Shown here: piece by piece, positions 47,181 to 55,020 of the stretch | Numbering within the stretch: position 1 is the first letter of the stretch | How the letters are laid out: the number at the start of each line of letters is the position of its first letter | Notes under the pieces: generated by a model | The model's input: only the letters and a program-made list of their open reading frames with translations | The model's database searches: none | What the model was told of the DNA's origin: nothing | From: Streptomyces alfalfae | GTDB lineage: Bacteria > Actinomycetota > Actinomycetes > Streptomycetales > Streptomycetaceae | Direction: 5' to 3' | NCBI RefSeq assembly: GCF_004127445.1 | Contig: NZ_QEXM01000015.1 | Span: forward strand, 1 to 64,000 | Length of the DNA: 64,000 bases | Made by a program: the position numbers and the translations under genes

Positions 47181-48259
47181 GCGGGCCGGGGACGGACACG
47201 GGGCCGGGGCCCGGGACGCGGCCAGGATCGGCGGCAGGGGCGGAAGGGAGCGCACGGACGATGCGGACACCACGCGGCAGGTCCTGGCCGAGCGGCGGGC
47301 GCCTGGCGGGCCTCGGCGCGCTGGGCCTCACCGCCGCCCTCGCGGCGACCCTCGTGGCCCTGCCCCCCGGTGACGACGGCGGCGGGACCGGCGCGGCCCG
47401 GGGCGGCGACACCGTCCCGGTGGCGGCGCCCGCGCGGGCCGAGGCCGACAACTGCGACGACCAGAGCCTGCCCCCGTCGGACGAGGACGGCCCGACGATC
47501 GAGGAGATCAAGAACCGCAAGGTCAAGAAGCTCGTCGTCGGCGTCGACCAGAACAGCTTCCGCTGGGGCTACCGCGACCCGAACAAGAAGGGCGGCCAAC
47601 TGGAGGGCTTCGACATCGATCTCGCGCGGAAGATCGCCGAGGAGATCTTCGACGACCGCGACGCGGTCGTCTTCCGCGCCATCCCGACGAACGAGCGCAT
47701 CCCGGCGATCAAGGACGGCCGGGTCGACATGGTGGTGCGCACCATGACCGTCAACTGCGAGCGCCTGAAGGACGTCGACTTCTCCAGCGGGTATTTCAAG
47801 ACCGGCCAGCAGGTGCTCGCGCCCAGGAAGTCCGACATCACGGGCTACAACGGGTCGCTCAAGGGCAAGAAGGTCTGCTCGGCCGCGGGCTCCATCGCCG
47901 AGGACGAACTCAAGAAGCAGAGCTACGGTGCCGACATCTCCACCACGGTGCCGAACCAGCTCGACTGCCTGGTGCGGCTGCAACTGGGCGAGGTGGACGC
48001 GGTGGTGACCGACAGCGCGCTCGCCGCGGGCCAGGCGGCGCAGGACCCGGCGGTGGAGCTGAAGGGCGAGAAGCCGTTCACCACCGAGTACTACGGGGTG
48101 GCGATGAAGAAGGGCGCGGACGACCTGGTCCGCCGGGTCAACAAGGTCCTCGCCGACTACCGCGCGGACAAGGACGGCTGGAAGAAGTCCTACGACGAAT
48201 GGCTCAGGGGCCCCATCGGCGAGAACGCGTCACCGCCGAAGGCGGACTACCGCGACTGA
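47177..48259 (+). CDS. glnH: GlnH-like periplasmic amino-acid-binding protein
   Basis: A 360-residue type 2 solute-binding protein (glutamate/aspartate/glutamine type). A hydrophobic signal-anchor lies at ~42-62, without a lipobox Cys. The binding domain begins at KLVVGVDQNSFRWGYRDP near 113 and shows FDIDLARKIAE and VDMVVRTMTVNCERLKDVDFS. Several Cys residues suggest a disulphide. ATG 47177 overlaps the glnX stop; an alternative ATG at 47261 (MRTPRGRSWPSGG) would give a cleaner signal peptide. There is no adjacent permease or ATPase, which supports a sensory role. Confidence 0.82.
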   Translation: MSGPGTDTGPGPGTRPGSAAGAEGSARTMRTPRGRSWPSGGRLAGLGALGLTAALAATLVALPPGDDGGGTGAARGGDTVPVAAPARAEADNCDDQSLPPSDEDGPTIEEIKNRKVKKLVVGVDQNSFRWGYRDPNKKGGQLEGFDIDLARKIAEEIFDDRDAVVFRAIPTNERIPAIKDGRVDMVVRTMTVNCERLKDVDFSSGYFKTGQQVLAPRKSDITGYNGSLKGKKVCSAAGSIAEDELKKQSYGADISTTVPNQLDCLVRLQLGEVDAVVTDSALAAGQAAQDPAVELKGEKPFTTEYYGVAMKKGADDLVRRVNKVLADYRADKDGWKKSYDEWLRGPIGENASPPKADYRD

Positions 48260-48294
48260 GGGAACGCGGACGTTATGCCCCAGGGCGTACAACT

Positions 48295-48336
48295 GGTGTG
48301 GGAAGACCGAAGAGTGGTGTGAGAAGACCGAAGAGT
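48295..48336. repeat. 21-bp tandem duplication
   Basis: Two abutted copies of GGTGTGRGAAGACCGAAGAGT (48295-48315 and 48316-48336) with one difference, 30 bp before the next start codon. Confidence 0.85.
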
Positions 48337-48365
48337 CACGGCCACGCAGAGCGGAGAGGTGATCG

Positions 48366-49688
48366 ATGAGCGTCACGGAGCCCCCCGGTCCACTGATGGA
48401 CCGGGACGAGGTGGACCGTGCGCTGGCGCGCCTCGACGCCGAGCACGAGGCGATCGAGACCTCGCTCCTCGCCCTGCAGGACCACGCCGGGCGCCGCCTC
48501 CTGGAGGGCGCGAAGCTGACCGGCGTCACCGAGGAGCGGTGGGCGGCCGCCGAGAACCGGATCACGCTGCTCTGGGCCTACTTCGACGCGTACGCGGGCG
48601 CCCTCCGGGCGGCGCGCGAGCTGCGCGCCCGCCGCCGCTGGCCCGGCCGCGAGGACCTGGCGGAGCTCACGGAGCTGCTGCGCGGCCGGTCCGTGACGGT
48701 GGCGGGCGGCTCCGCGTCCGGCGCCTCGCCGTCGCTCACCGGCGGCCCCGCCAAGCTGACCGAGCGCTTCACGCTCGAAGAGCTGGTCGCCCGGATGAAC
48801 GACCTGTACGCGCACTCGCTCGACGTGGTGGTGGCCGCCGACGCCGTCTGGTCGGCGCTGCCCGCCCGCATCGACCTGCTCGCCGCCGAGCTGGCCCGCA
48901 CCCGCCAGCTCGCGCACTCCGTGGGCGTGCGCCCGGGTGAGCACCCCTCGGGCGACGACCTGGAGCGCATCACGCGCAGCCTGACCGCCCTGCGCGAGCA
49001 GGTGATCAGCGACCCGCTCGCGTTCTGGCAGCGCGCCGAGGGCAGTTCGGCGCCGGGCGGCGGCCGTGCGCACACCGACCGCTACGACCGCGAGGCGCGC
49101 GCCCTGGAGGAGGTGCGCCGCGAGATCGAGGCGGTGCTCACCGTCCGCCAGGACGCGGAGGCCAGGCTCGGCCGGCTGCGCGACGTGCTGTCCCGCGCCG
49201 ACCGCACCCTGGCGGAGGCGAGGAACGCCAGGGGCGAGGTCCTCGCGAAGATCGCCGCCTCCGAGGTGCCCGCGGTCAGCGGCCCGCCGACCGCGCTCCA
49301 GGAGCAGCTGGCGCTGGCGTCGGACTACCGCAGGAACGCCCAGTGGCACCGCCTTTCGCCGCTCCTCGAATCGCTGGAGGAGAAGGCCGAGGAGGAGCTG
49401 GTGCGGGCCCGTGAGTCGCTGACGGCCGTCACGGCGCCGCTCGCGGTCCGCGCGGAGCTGCGGGGCCGCCTCGACGCGTACAAGGCGAAGGTGGCGCGGC
49501 ACGGCCACGCCGAGGACCCGCTCCTGATCGAGCGGTACGACGCGGCCCGCCGGATGCTGTGGAGCGCGCCCTGCGACCTGCGCGTGGCCGAGGAGGCGGT
49601 GCTGCGCTACCAGCGGGCCGCCGCCGAGTTGTTCGCCCCCAGGGTCCCGCAGCAGGGCGGGACCGCCGACCGCAGGGAGGAAGCGTGA
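48366..49688 (+). CDS. Coiled-coil protein of the PknG operon, function unknown
   Basis: A 440-residue cytosolic protein made almost entirely of Ala/Glu/Arg/Leu-rich helices; long stretches (~215-285 and ~325-370) look like coiled coil. No signal peptide, membrane segment or catalytic motif. SD GGAGAGGTG precedes ATG 48366, and the stop overlaps the kinase start (GTGA). Mycobacteria have no counterpart between glnH and pknG as far as I know. A scaffold that links sensor and kinase, or a kinase substrate, is a reasonable guess from position alone. Confidence 0.72.
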   Translation: MSVTEPPGPLMDRDEVDRALARLDAEHEAIETSLLALQDHAGRRLLEGAKLTGVTEERWAAAENRITLLWAYFDAYAGALRAARELRARRRWPGREDLAELTELLRGRSVTVAGGSASGASPSLTGGPAKLTERFTLEELVARMNDLYAHSLDVVVAADAVWSALPARIDLLAAELARTRQLAHSVGVRPGEHPSGDDLERITRSLTALREQVISDPLAFWQRAEGSSAPGGGRAHTDRYDREARALEEVRREIEAVLTVRQDAEARLGRLRDVLSRADRTLAEARNARGEVLAKIAASEVPAVSGPPTALQEQLALASDYRRNAQWHRLSPLLESLEEKAEEELVRARESLTAVTAPLAVRAELRGRLDAYKAKVARHGHAEDPLLIERYDAARRMLWSAPCDLRVAEEAVLRYQRAAAELFAPRVPQQGGTADRREEA

Positions 49689-52204
49689 GCCAGCGGCAGT
49701 GCCAGCGGCCCGGATGCGCGGGGTCGTACGAGGACATGGGCGGCGGCGAGCTGTACTGCGACACGTGCGGTCTCGCGCCCGTGGTCTCGCCGACCGGCAT
49801 GGTCGGGTCGTCGCCGACCGGCATCACGGGCGGCGGCAAGGGCTCGCGGGGCTCCGGCAGCGGCTCGGGCTCCCGCTCCTCCTCCCGCTCGTCCCGTTCC
49901 GCCCGTTCGCAGTCCTCCCGCAGGTCGGTGTCGGGGCGGCTCTCGCGCTCCGTCTCCGGCCGTTCGACGTCCCGTTCGGTCTCGGTGCGCAGCTCGGGCT
50001 CGGCGGCCCCGTCCTCGGGGCGCGGGCGGCTCGGCGTCGGCCTGGTCGCGGTGCCGGACGTGCCGCGTCCCGACCCGCGCGGCGCGGTGCAGGAGAATCC
50101 GGAGGTGCCCGAGCGGAAGCGGTTCTGCTCGCGCTCGGACTGCGGGGCGCCGGTGGGGCGGGCGCGGGGTGACAGGCCGGGGCGGACCGAGGGGTTCTGC
50201 ACCAAGTGCGGCCACCCGTACTCCTTCGTGCCGAAGCTGAACCCCGGTGACATCGTGCACGGGCAGTACGAGGTCGTGGGCTGCCTGGCGCACGGCGGCC
50301 TGGGCTGGGTGTATCTCGCGATAGACCGCGCGGTGTCCGACCGCTGGGTGGTGCTGAAGGGCCTGCTCGACACGGGCGACCAGGACGCGATGGCCGCCGC
50401 GATCTCCGAGCGGCGCTTCCTCGCCGAGATCGAGCACGCCAACATCGTCCGCATCTACAACTTCGTCGAGCACCTGGACCAGCGCACCGGCTCCATGGAC
50501 GGGTACATCGTCATGGAGTACGTCGGCGGCAAGTCCCTGAAGGAGATCGCCAACAGCCGCCGTTCGGCGGACGGCAGGCGGGACCCGCTGCCGGTCGAGC
50601 AGGCGTGCGCGTACGGCATCGAGGCCCTTGAGGCCCTCGGCCATCTGCACAGCCGCAATCTCCTGTACTGCGACTTCAAGGTGGACAACGCCATCCAGAC
50701 CGAGGGCCAGCTCAAGGTCATCGACATGGGCGCGGTCCGCAGGATGGACGACGACGAGTCCGCGATCTACGGCACGGTCGGCTACCAGGCCCCCGAGGTG
50801 GCGGAGGTCGGGCCCTCGGTGGCCTCCGACCTGTACACGGTCGCGCGGACGCTCGCCGTCCTGACCTTCGACTTCCAGGGCTACACGAACGTCTTCGCGG
50901 ACTCCCTGCCCGACCCCGACAACATCGAGGTCTTCCGCGCCTATGAGTCCTTCTACCGGCTCCTGGTGCGCGCCACCGACCCGGACCCGGCCCGCCGCTT
51001 CGCCTCGGCGCAGGAGATGGCCGAGCAGCTCACGGGCGTCCTGCGGGAGGTCGTCGCACTCCAGACGGGCAAGCCTCGCCCGTCCCTGTCCACGCTGTTC
51101 GGGCCCGAGGTGAAGGTCCCGGACACCGACCTGTTCGCGGAGCTCTCGGGCGACGTGTCGCGGCTCGGGGTGCGCCCGGCCGTCCCCGAGGTCGGCAGCG
51201 GCCACCGGGCGCTGCCGCCCGCGCCCCCGACGTCCACGCTCGTGCGCCCGCTGGACGCGGTCGCGACGGCGCTGGCCCTGCCGGTGCCGCACGTCGACCC
51301 GGGCGATCCGAACGCGGGTTTCCTCGCCGGGCTCCTGGCGTCCGCGCCCGCGGAGCTGATCACCGCGCTCGGAGCGGCGCCCGCCGACTCGGTGGAGCTG
51401 CGGCTGCGGGGTCTGCGGGCCCGGCTCGCCATGGGCGAACTGGCGTCCGCCTCCCAGGCCCTGGTCGACCTGGAGCGGCAGCATCCGGACGACTGGCGGG
51501 TGGTCTGGTACCGGGGCGTGGCGGCCCTGGCCACCGGCGACTTCGAGAACGCGGCGCTCTCCTTCGACGCGGTCTACGACGCGTTCCCCGGCGAGCCCGC
51601 GCCGAAGCTGGCCCTCGGCGTCTCCGCGGAGGTCCTCGGCCAGCTCGACAACGCCGCCGAGTACTACCGCCTGGTGTGGACCACCGACCCGAGCTACGTG
51701 AGCGCCGCGTTCGGCCTGGCGCGGGTGCGGCTCGCCGCCGGTGACCGGACCGGCGCCGTGCACACCCTGGAGTCGGTGCCGGAGTCCTCGATCCACTACA
51801 CCGCGGCCCGCGTCGCCGCGGTGCGGGCGCGGCTCCGCCGGCGCCTGGACGGACCGGCCACACCGCCCGACGCCGCCTTCCTGGACGACCTGACGGCCGC
51901 CGCGGGCCAGATCGAGGCCCTGTCCGGCTTCGGTCTCGACGCGGTGCGCAGGGAGCGCCTGTCGACCGAGGTTCTGGGGACGGCGCTCGACTGGGTACTC
52001 TCCGGTAGGCACTCTGGTCACGTTTCCGCGCCGCCGGCCACCGGCTCGCGGACCGCACTGCTCGGCAGTGAACTGGACGAGCGCGGTCTCCGGTTCGGAC
52101 TGGAGCGTTCGTACCGGACACTGGCCCGGCTCGCACAGGGTGGCGAGGAGAGGATCGAACTGGTGGAGCGGGCCAACCGTTTCCGCCCCCGGACGTGGGT
52201 GTGA
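49685..52204 (+). CDS. pknG: PknG-like Ser/Thr protein kinase with zinc ribbons and TPR domain
   Basis: An 839-residue soluble kinase. An N-terminal zinc ribbon (CQRPGC, CDTCG) precedes a Ser/Arg-rich linker (~49-110) and a rubredoxin-like ribbon (CSRSDCG, CTKCG; ~145-175). The kinase domain starts near 190 (PGDIVHGQYEVVGCLAHGG). Lys225 is in VVLKGL, the catalytic Asp330 is in YCDFKVDN (the HRD His is absent, as in PknG), and Asp347 is in DMG. After ~500 come TPR-like helices (VVWYRGVAAL, GEPAPKLALGVSAEVLG). Similarity to mycobacterial PknG extends over the whole length; the extra N-terminal ribbon and Ser/Arg linker are additions. Confidence 0.93.
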   Translation: MSQRQCQRPGCAGSYEDMGGGELYCDTCGLAPVVSPTGMVGSSPTGITGGGKGSRGSGSGSGSRSSSRSSRSARSQSSRRSVSGRLSRSVSGRSTSRSVSVRSSGSAAPSSGRGRLGVGLVAVPDVPRPDPRGAVQENPEVPERKRFCSRSDCGAPVGRARGDRPGRTEGFCTKCGHPYSFVPKLNPGDIVHGQYEVVGCLAHGGLGWVYLAIDRAVSDRWVVLKGLLDTGDQDAMAAAISERRFLAEIEHANIVRIYNFVEHLDQRTGSMDGYIVMEYVGGKSLKEIANSRRSADGRRDPLPVEQACAYGIEALEALGHLHSRNLLYCDFKVDNAIQTEGQLKVIDMGAVRRMDDDESAIYGTVGYQAPEVAEVGPSVASDLYTVARTLAVLTFDFQGYTNVFADSLPDPDNIEVFRAYESFYRLLVRATDPDPARRFASAQEMAEQLTGVLREVVALQTGKPRPSLSTLFGPEVKVPDTDLFAELSGDVSRLGVRPAVPEVGSGHRALPPAPPTSTLVRPLDAVATALALPVPHVDPGDPNAGFLAGLLASAPAELITALGAAPADSVELRLRGLRARLAMGELASASQALVDLERQHPDDWRVVWYRGVAALATGDFENAALSFDAVYDAFPGEPAPKLALGVSAEVLGQLDNAAEYYRLVWTTDPSYVSAAFGLARVRLAAGDRTGAVHTLESVPESSIHYTAARVAAVRARLRRRLDGPATPPDAAFLDDLTAAAGQIEALSGFGLDAVRRERLSTEVLGTALDWVLSGRHSGHVSAPPATGSRTALLGSELDERGLRFGLERSYRTLARLAQGGEERIELVERANRFRPRTWV

Positions 52205-52207
52205 GTG

Positions 52208-53509
52208 ATGTCGCAGATGCCCCAACTGTCTGCCTGTCCCAGTTGCGAGGAGCCGCTGGAATCGGGTGACCTGTTCTGTGGAGCGTGCGGGTACGACCTG
52301 TCGGCGGTGCCGGCCCGTCCCGCCGCCTCCCCCAACGGGTCGGCCGGTTTCCCCGCCCCGGAGGAGCCCTGGCCCGCCGCCCCCGAGGTGGACAGCTCCG
52401 ACACCCCGGCGCCCACGCACCTGCCCACCGACCTGCCGGGCACGGACTCGGCGGGCGGCGAGCTGAGGGAGCCCGACGAGTACCCGCTGCCCGCGCCGGC
52501 CGCCGCCCCGCCGCTCCCCGCCGAGGCCCCCGCGATCCCCGCCGACGTCACCGATCCGCGCACGGCCGTGCCCGACCCCGCCCCGGCCGCGGGCGACAAG
52601 GTCTGCGTGGCCTGCCGCTCGGGGCGCGTCGACGCCGACGGGTACTGCGAGAACTGCGGGCACGCCCAGCCGCGCGAGCGCGACCACATGGAGCAGGAGC
52701 TCGACACCGTCGCCGCGGTCAGCGACCGCGGGCTCCGCCACCACCGCAACGAGGACGCGTTCGCGATCTCGGCGGCGGCCCTGCCCGACGGCTCGTCAGC
52801 CGTCGTCGCCATCGTCTGCGACGGCGTCTCCTCCGCGACCCGCCCCGACGAGGCCTCGCTCGCCGCGTCCCGCGCCGCCAACGAGACGCTCCAGGAGGCG
52901 CTCCCCCGCGGCACGCACCCGCAGCAGGCCATGCACGACGCCATCCTCTCGGCGGCCGACGCGGTCAACGCCCTGGCGGCCGAGCCCACTTCGGCCCGCG
53001 AGCACAGCCCCCACCAGAACGCGCCCGCCTGCACCCTGGTCGGGGCCGTCGTCGCCGCCGGGCTGCTCGTCGTCGGCTGGGTCGGCGACAGCCGCGCCTA
53101 CTGGGTCCCCGACGACCGCGAGGGCCCCACCGTCCGCCTCACCGAGGACGACTCGTGGGCCGCGCAGATGGTCGCGGCGGGCCTGATGAACGAGGCCGAG
53201 GCGTACGCCGACGAGCGCGCGCACGCCATCACGGGCTGGCTCGGCGCCGACGCCTACGAACTGGAGCCGCACACCGCTTCCTTCAAGCCCGACCGCCCGG
53301 GTGTGGTGGTGGTGTGCACGGACGGACTGTGGAACTACGCCGAGGCCGTCGAGGAGATGGCCCGGGCCGTGCCCGCCGACGCCGCGGACCGGCCGCTGCA
53401 CAGCGCCCAGGTCCTGGTCGGCCACGCGCTGGACGGCGGGGGCCACGACAACGTAACAGTGGCCGTCGTCCCGTTCCCCTTCGTGCCGCGAGGGGCAGGA
53501 TCGGCCTAG
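52208..53509 (+). CDS. PP2C-family Ser/Thr phosphatase with two zinc-ribbon motifs
   Basis: A 433-residue cytosolic protein. The first zinc ribbon (CPSC, CGAC) is at the N-terminus, a Pro/Ala-rich linker follows, then a second ribbon (CVAC, CENC) near 137-155. The PP2C domain follows (~170-430): SDRGLRHHRNEDAF, CDGVSSATRPDEAS, GWVGDSRAYW, CTDGLWNY and GGHDNVTVAVV, with all metal-binding Asp present. The start is ATG 52208 (GTG 52205 is equally possible) 3 bp after the kinase stop. It presumably reverses the kinase's phosphorylations. Confidence 0.92.
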   Translation: MSQMPQLSACPSCEEPLESGDLFCGACGYDLSAVPARPAASPNGSAGFPAPEEPWPAAPEVDSSDTPAPTHLPTDLPGTDSAGGELREPDEYPLPAPAAAPPLPAEAPAIPADVTDPRTAVPDPAPAAGDKVCVACRSGRVDADGYCENCGHAQPRERDHMEQELDTVAAVSDRGLRHHRNEDAFAISAAALPDGSSAVVAIVCDGVSSATRPDEASLAASRAANETLQEALPRGTHPQQAMHDAILSAADAVNALAAEPTSAREHSPHQNAPACTLVGAVVAAGLLVVGWVGDSRAYWVPDDREGPTVRLTEDDSWAAQMVAAGLMNEAEAYADERAHAITGWLGADAYELEPHTASFKPDRPGVVVVCTDGLWNYAEAVEEMARAVPADAADRPLHSAQVLVGHALDGGGHDNVTVAVVPFPFVPRGAGSA

Positions 53510-53611
53510 CACCGACGCGGGCGCCGCGCGCCGCCGGCGCGCACGCCGCCCGCACGTGAACCGGCCGGGGGAGGCCGGGAACCCATGAGGATCTGAGGGG
53601 GAGCAGCATCC

Positions 53612-54958
53612 ATGGCCATTTTCTCGAAATCGAACGTGCCGCAGTTCTCGGTCGACGTCTACCAGAACGAGTTCCTGCCGGAGGGCGGCCGCGAGGTCAA
53701 CGCCATCGCCACGGTCAGTTCGACCGGCGGCGGCACGATCGGCGCGGCCGTCGGCGCGCCGCACCTGTACTCCGCGGGGCAGAGCCCGGACGCCGCAGTG
53801 GCGATCATGGTCGACTGCTCGGGTTCCATGGACTACCCGCCGACGAAGATGCGGGGCGCGCGGGACGCCACGGCCGCGGCGATCGACGCCCTGCGCGACG
53901 GCGTGCGCTTCGCGGTGATCGGCGGCACCCATGTCGCCACGGAGGTCTACCCCGGCAACGGCCGCCTCGCGGTGGCGGACGCGGCCACCCGCGGGCAGGC
54001 CAAGCAGGCGCTGCGCAGGCTGAGCGCGGGCGGCGGCACGGCGATCGGCGCCTGGCTGCGCCTGGCCGACCGCGTCCTCGCCTCCGCCGACGTCACGATC
54101 CGGCACGGCATCCTCCTCACCGACGGCCGCAACGAACACGAGTCGCCGGAGGACCTCAAGGCCGCGCTCGACTCCTGTGCGGGCCGCTTCACCTGCGACG
54201 CCCGCGGTGTCGGCACGGACTGGGAGGTGAAAGAGGTCACAGGGATCGCCTCCGCGCTGCTCGGCACCGCCGACATCGTCGCCGACCCGGCCGGGCTCGC
54301 CGCCGACTTCACCTCGATGATGGAGGCGGCCATGGGCAAGGAGGTCGCCGACGTCAGCCTGCGCCTGTGGACGCCGGTGGGCGTGGAGATCAAGTTCGTC
54401 AAGCAGGTGGCGCCCACGGTCGAGGAGCTGACCGACCGCCGTACGGAGGCGGGACCGCGGGCCGGGGACTACCCCACCGGGTCCTGGGGCGACGAGTCCC
54501 GCGACTACCACATCTGTGTACAGGTGCCCGGCGCCGGCCTCGGCCAGGAGATGCTCGCGGCCCGCGTCTCCCTGGTCGTGCCGCAGGGCGACGGGAGCGC
54601 GCAGACGCTGTCGCAGGGCCTGGTGCGGGCGGTGTGGACGGACGACATGGCGGCGTCCACCAGCATCAATCCGCAGGTCGCGCACTACACGGGCCAGGCC
54701 GAGCTGGCCCAGGTGATCCAGCAGGGGCTCGACGCCCGCAAAGCGGGCGATCTCGACGGTGCGACCGCGAAGCTCGGCCGGGCCGTCCAGCTCGCCGCCG
54801 CCTCCGGCAACGCGGATACGGCGAAACTGCTTTCCAAGGTGGTGGACGTCGTGGACGCGGCGGAAGGTACTGTTCGATTGAAACCGAAGGTCGCCGAGGC
54901 CGACGAGATGACACTCGAGACCCGGTCGACGAAGACGGTTCGCGTGAAGAAGCAGTAG
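53612..54958 (+). CDS. von Willebrand A (TerY-like) protein
   Basis: A 448-residue cytosolic protein. The vWA domain (~60-240) has an intact metal site (Asp68, Ser70, Ser72 in DCSGSM; LTDGRNEHE later). A beta-rich middle domain and a C-terminal helical segment (~380-448, QAELAQVIQQGLDARKAGDLDGA) that looks TPR-like follow. ATG 53612 has a good SD (GAGGGGGAG). Adjacent to PP2C and kinase genes it matches the vWA member of TerY-P triads. Metal-dependent binding to phosphorylated partners is a plausible role. Confidence 0.88.
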   Translation: MAIFSKSNVPQFSVDVYQNEFLPEGGREVNAIATVSSTGGGTIGAAVGAPHLYSAGQSPDAAVAIMVDCSGSMDYPPTKMRGARDATAAAIDALRDGVRFAVIGGTHVATEVYPGNGRLAVADAATRGQAKQALRRLSAGGGTAIGAWLRLADRVLASADVTIRHGILLTDGRNEHESPEDLKAALDSCAGRFTCDARGVGTDWEVKEVTGIASALLGTADIVADPAGLAADFTSMMEAAMGKEVADVSLRLWTPVGVEIKFVKQVAPTVEELTDRRTEAGPRAGDYPTGSWGDESRDYHICVQVPGAGLGQEMLAARVSLVVPQGDGSAQTLSQGLVRAVWTDDMAASTSINPQVAHYTGQAELAQVIQQGLDARKAGDLDGATAKLGRAVQLAAASGNADTAKLLSKVVDVVDAAEGTVRLKPKVAEADEMTLETRSTKTVRVKKQ

Positions 54959-55020
54959 CTTCGCGTAGAACACCACACGTACGGCCCTCGGGCCGGAGAA
55001 GGAGAGGGGGAAGCGCCGAC

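Noticed and set aside
48366..49688. TelA/TerD-type tellurite-resistance protein in the triad operon
   Set aside because: The predicted protein is helical coiled coil with no TerD motif that I can recognise.
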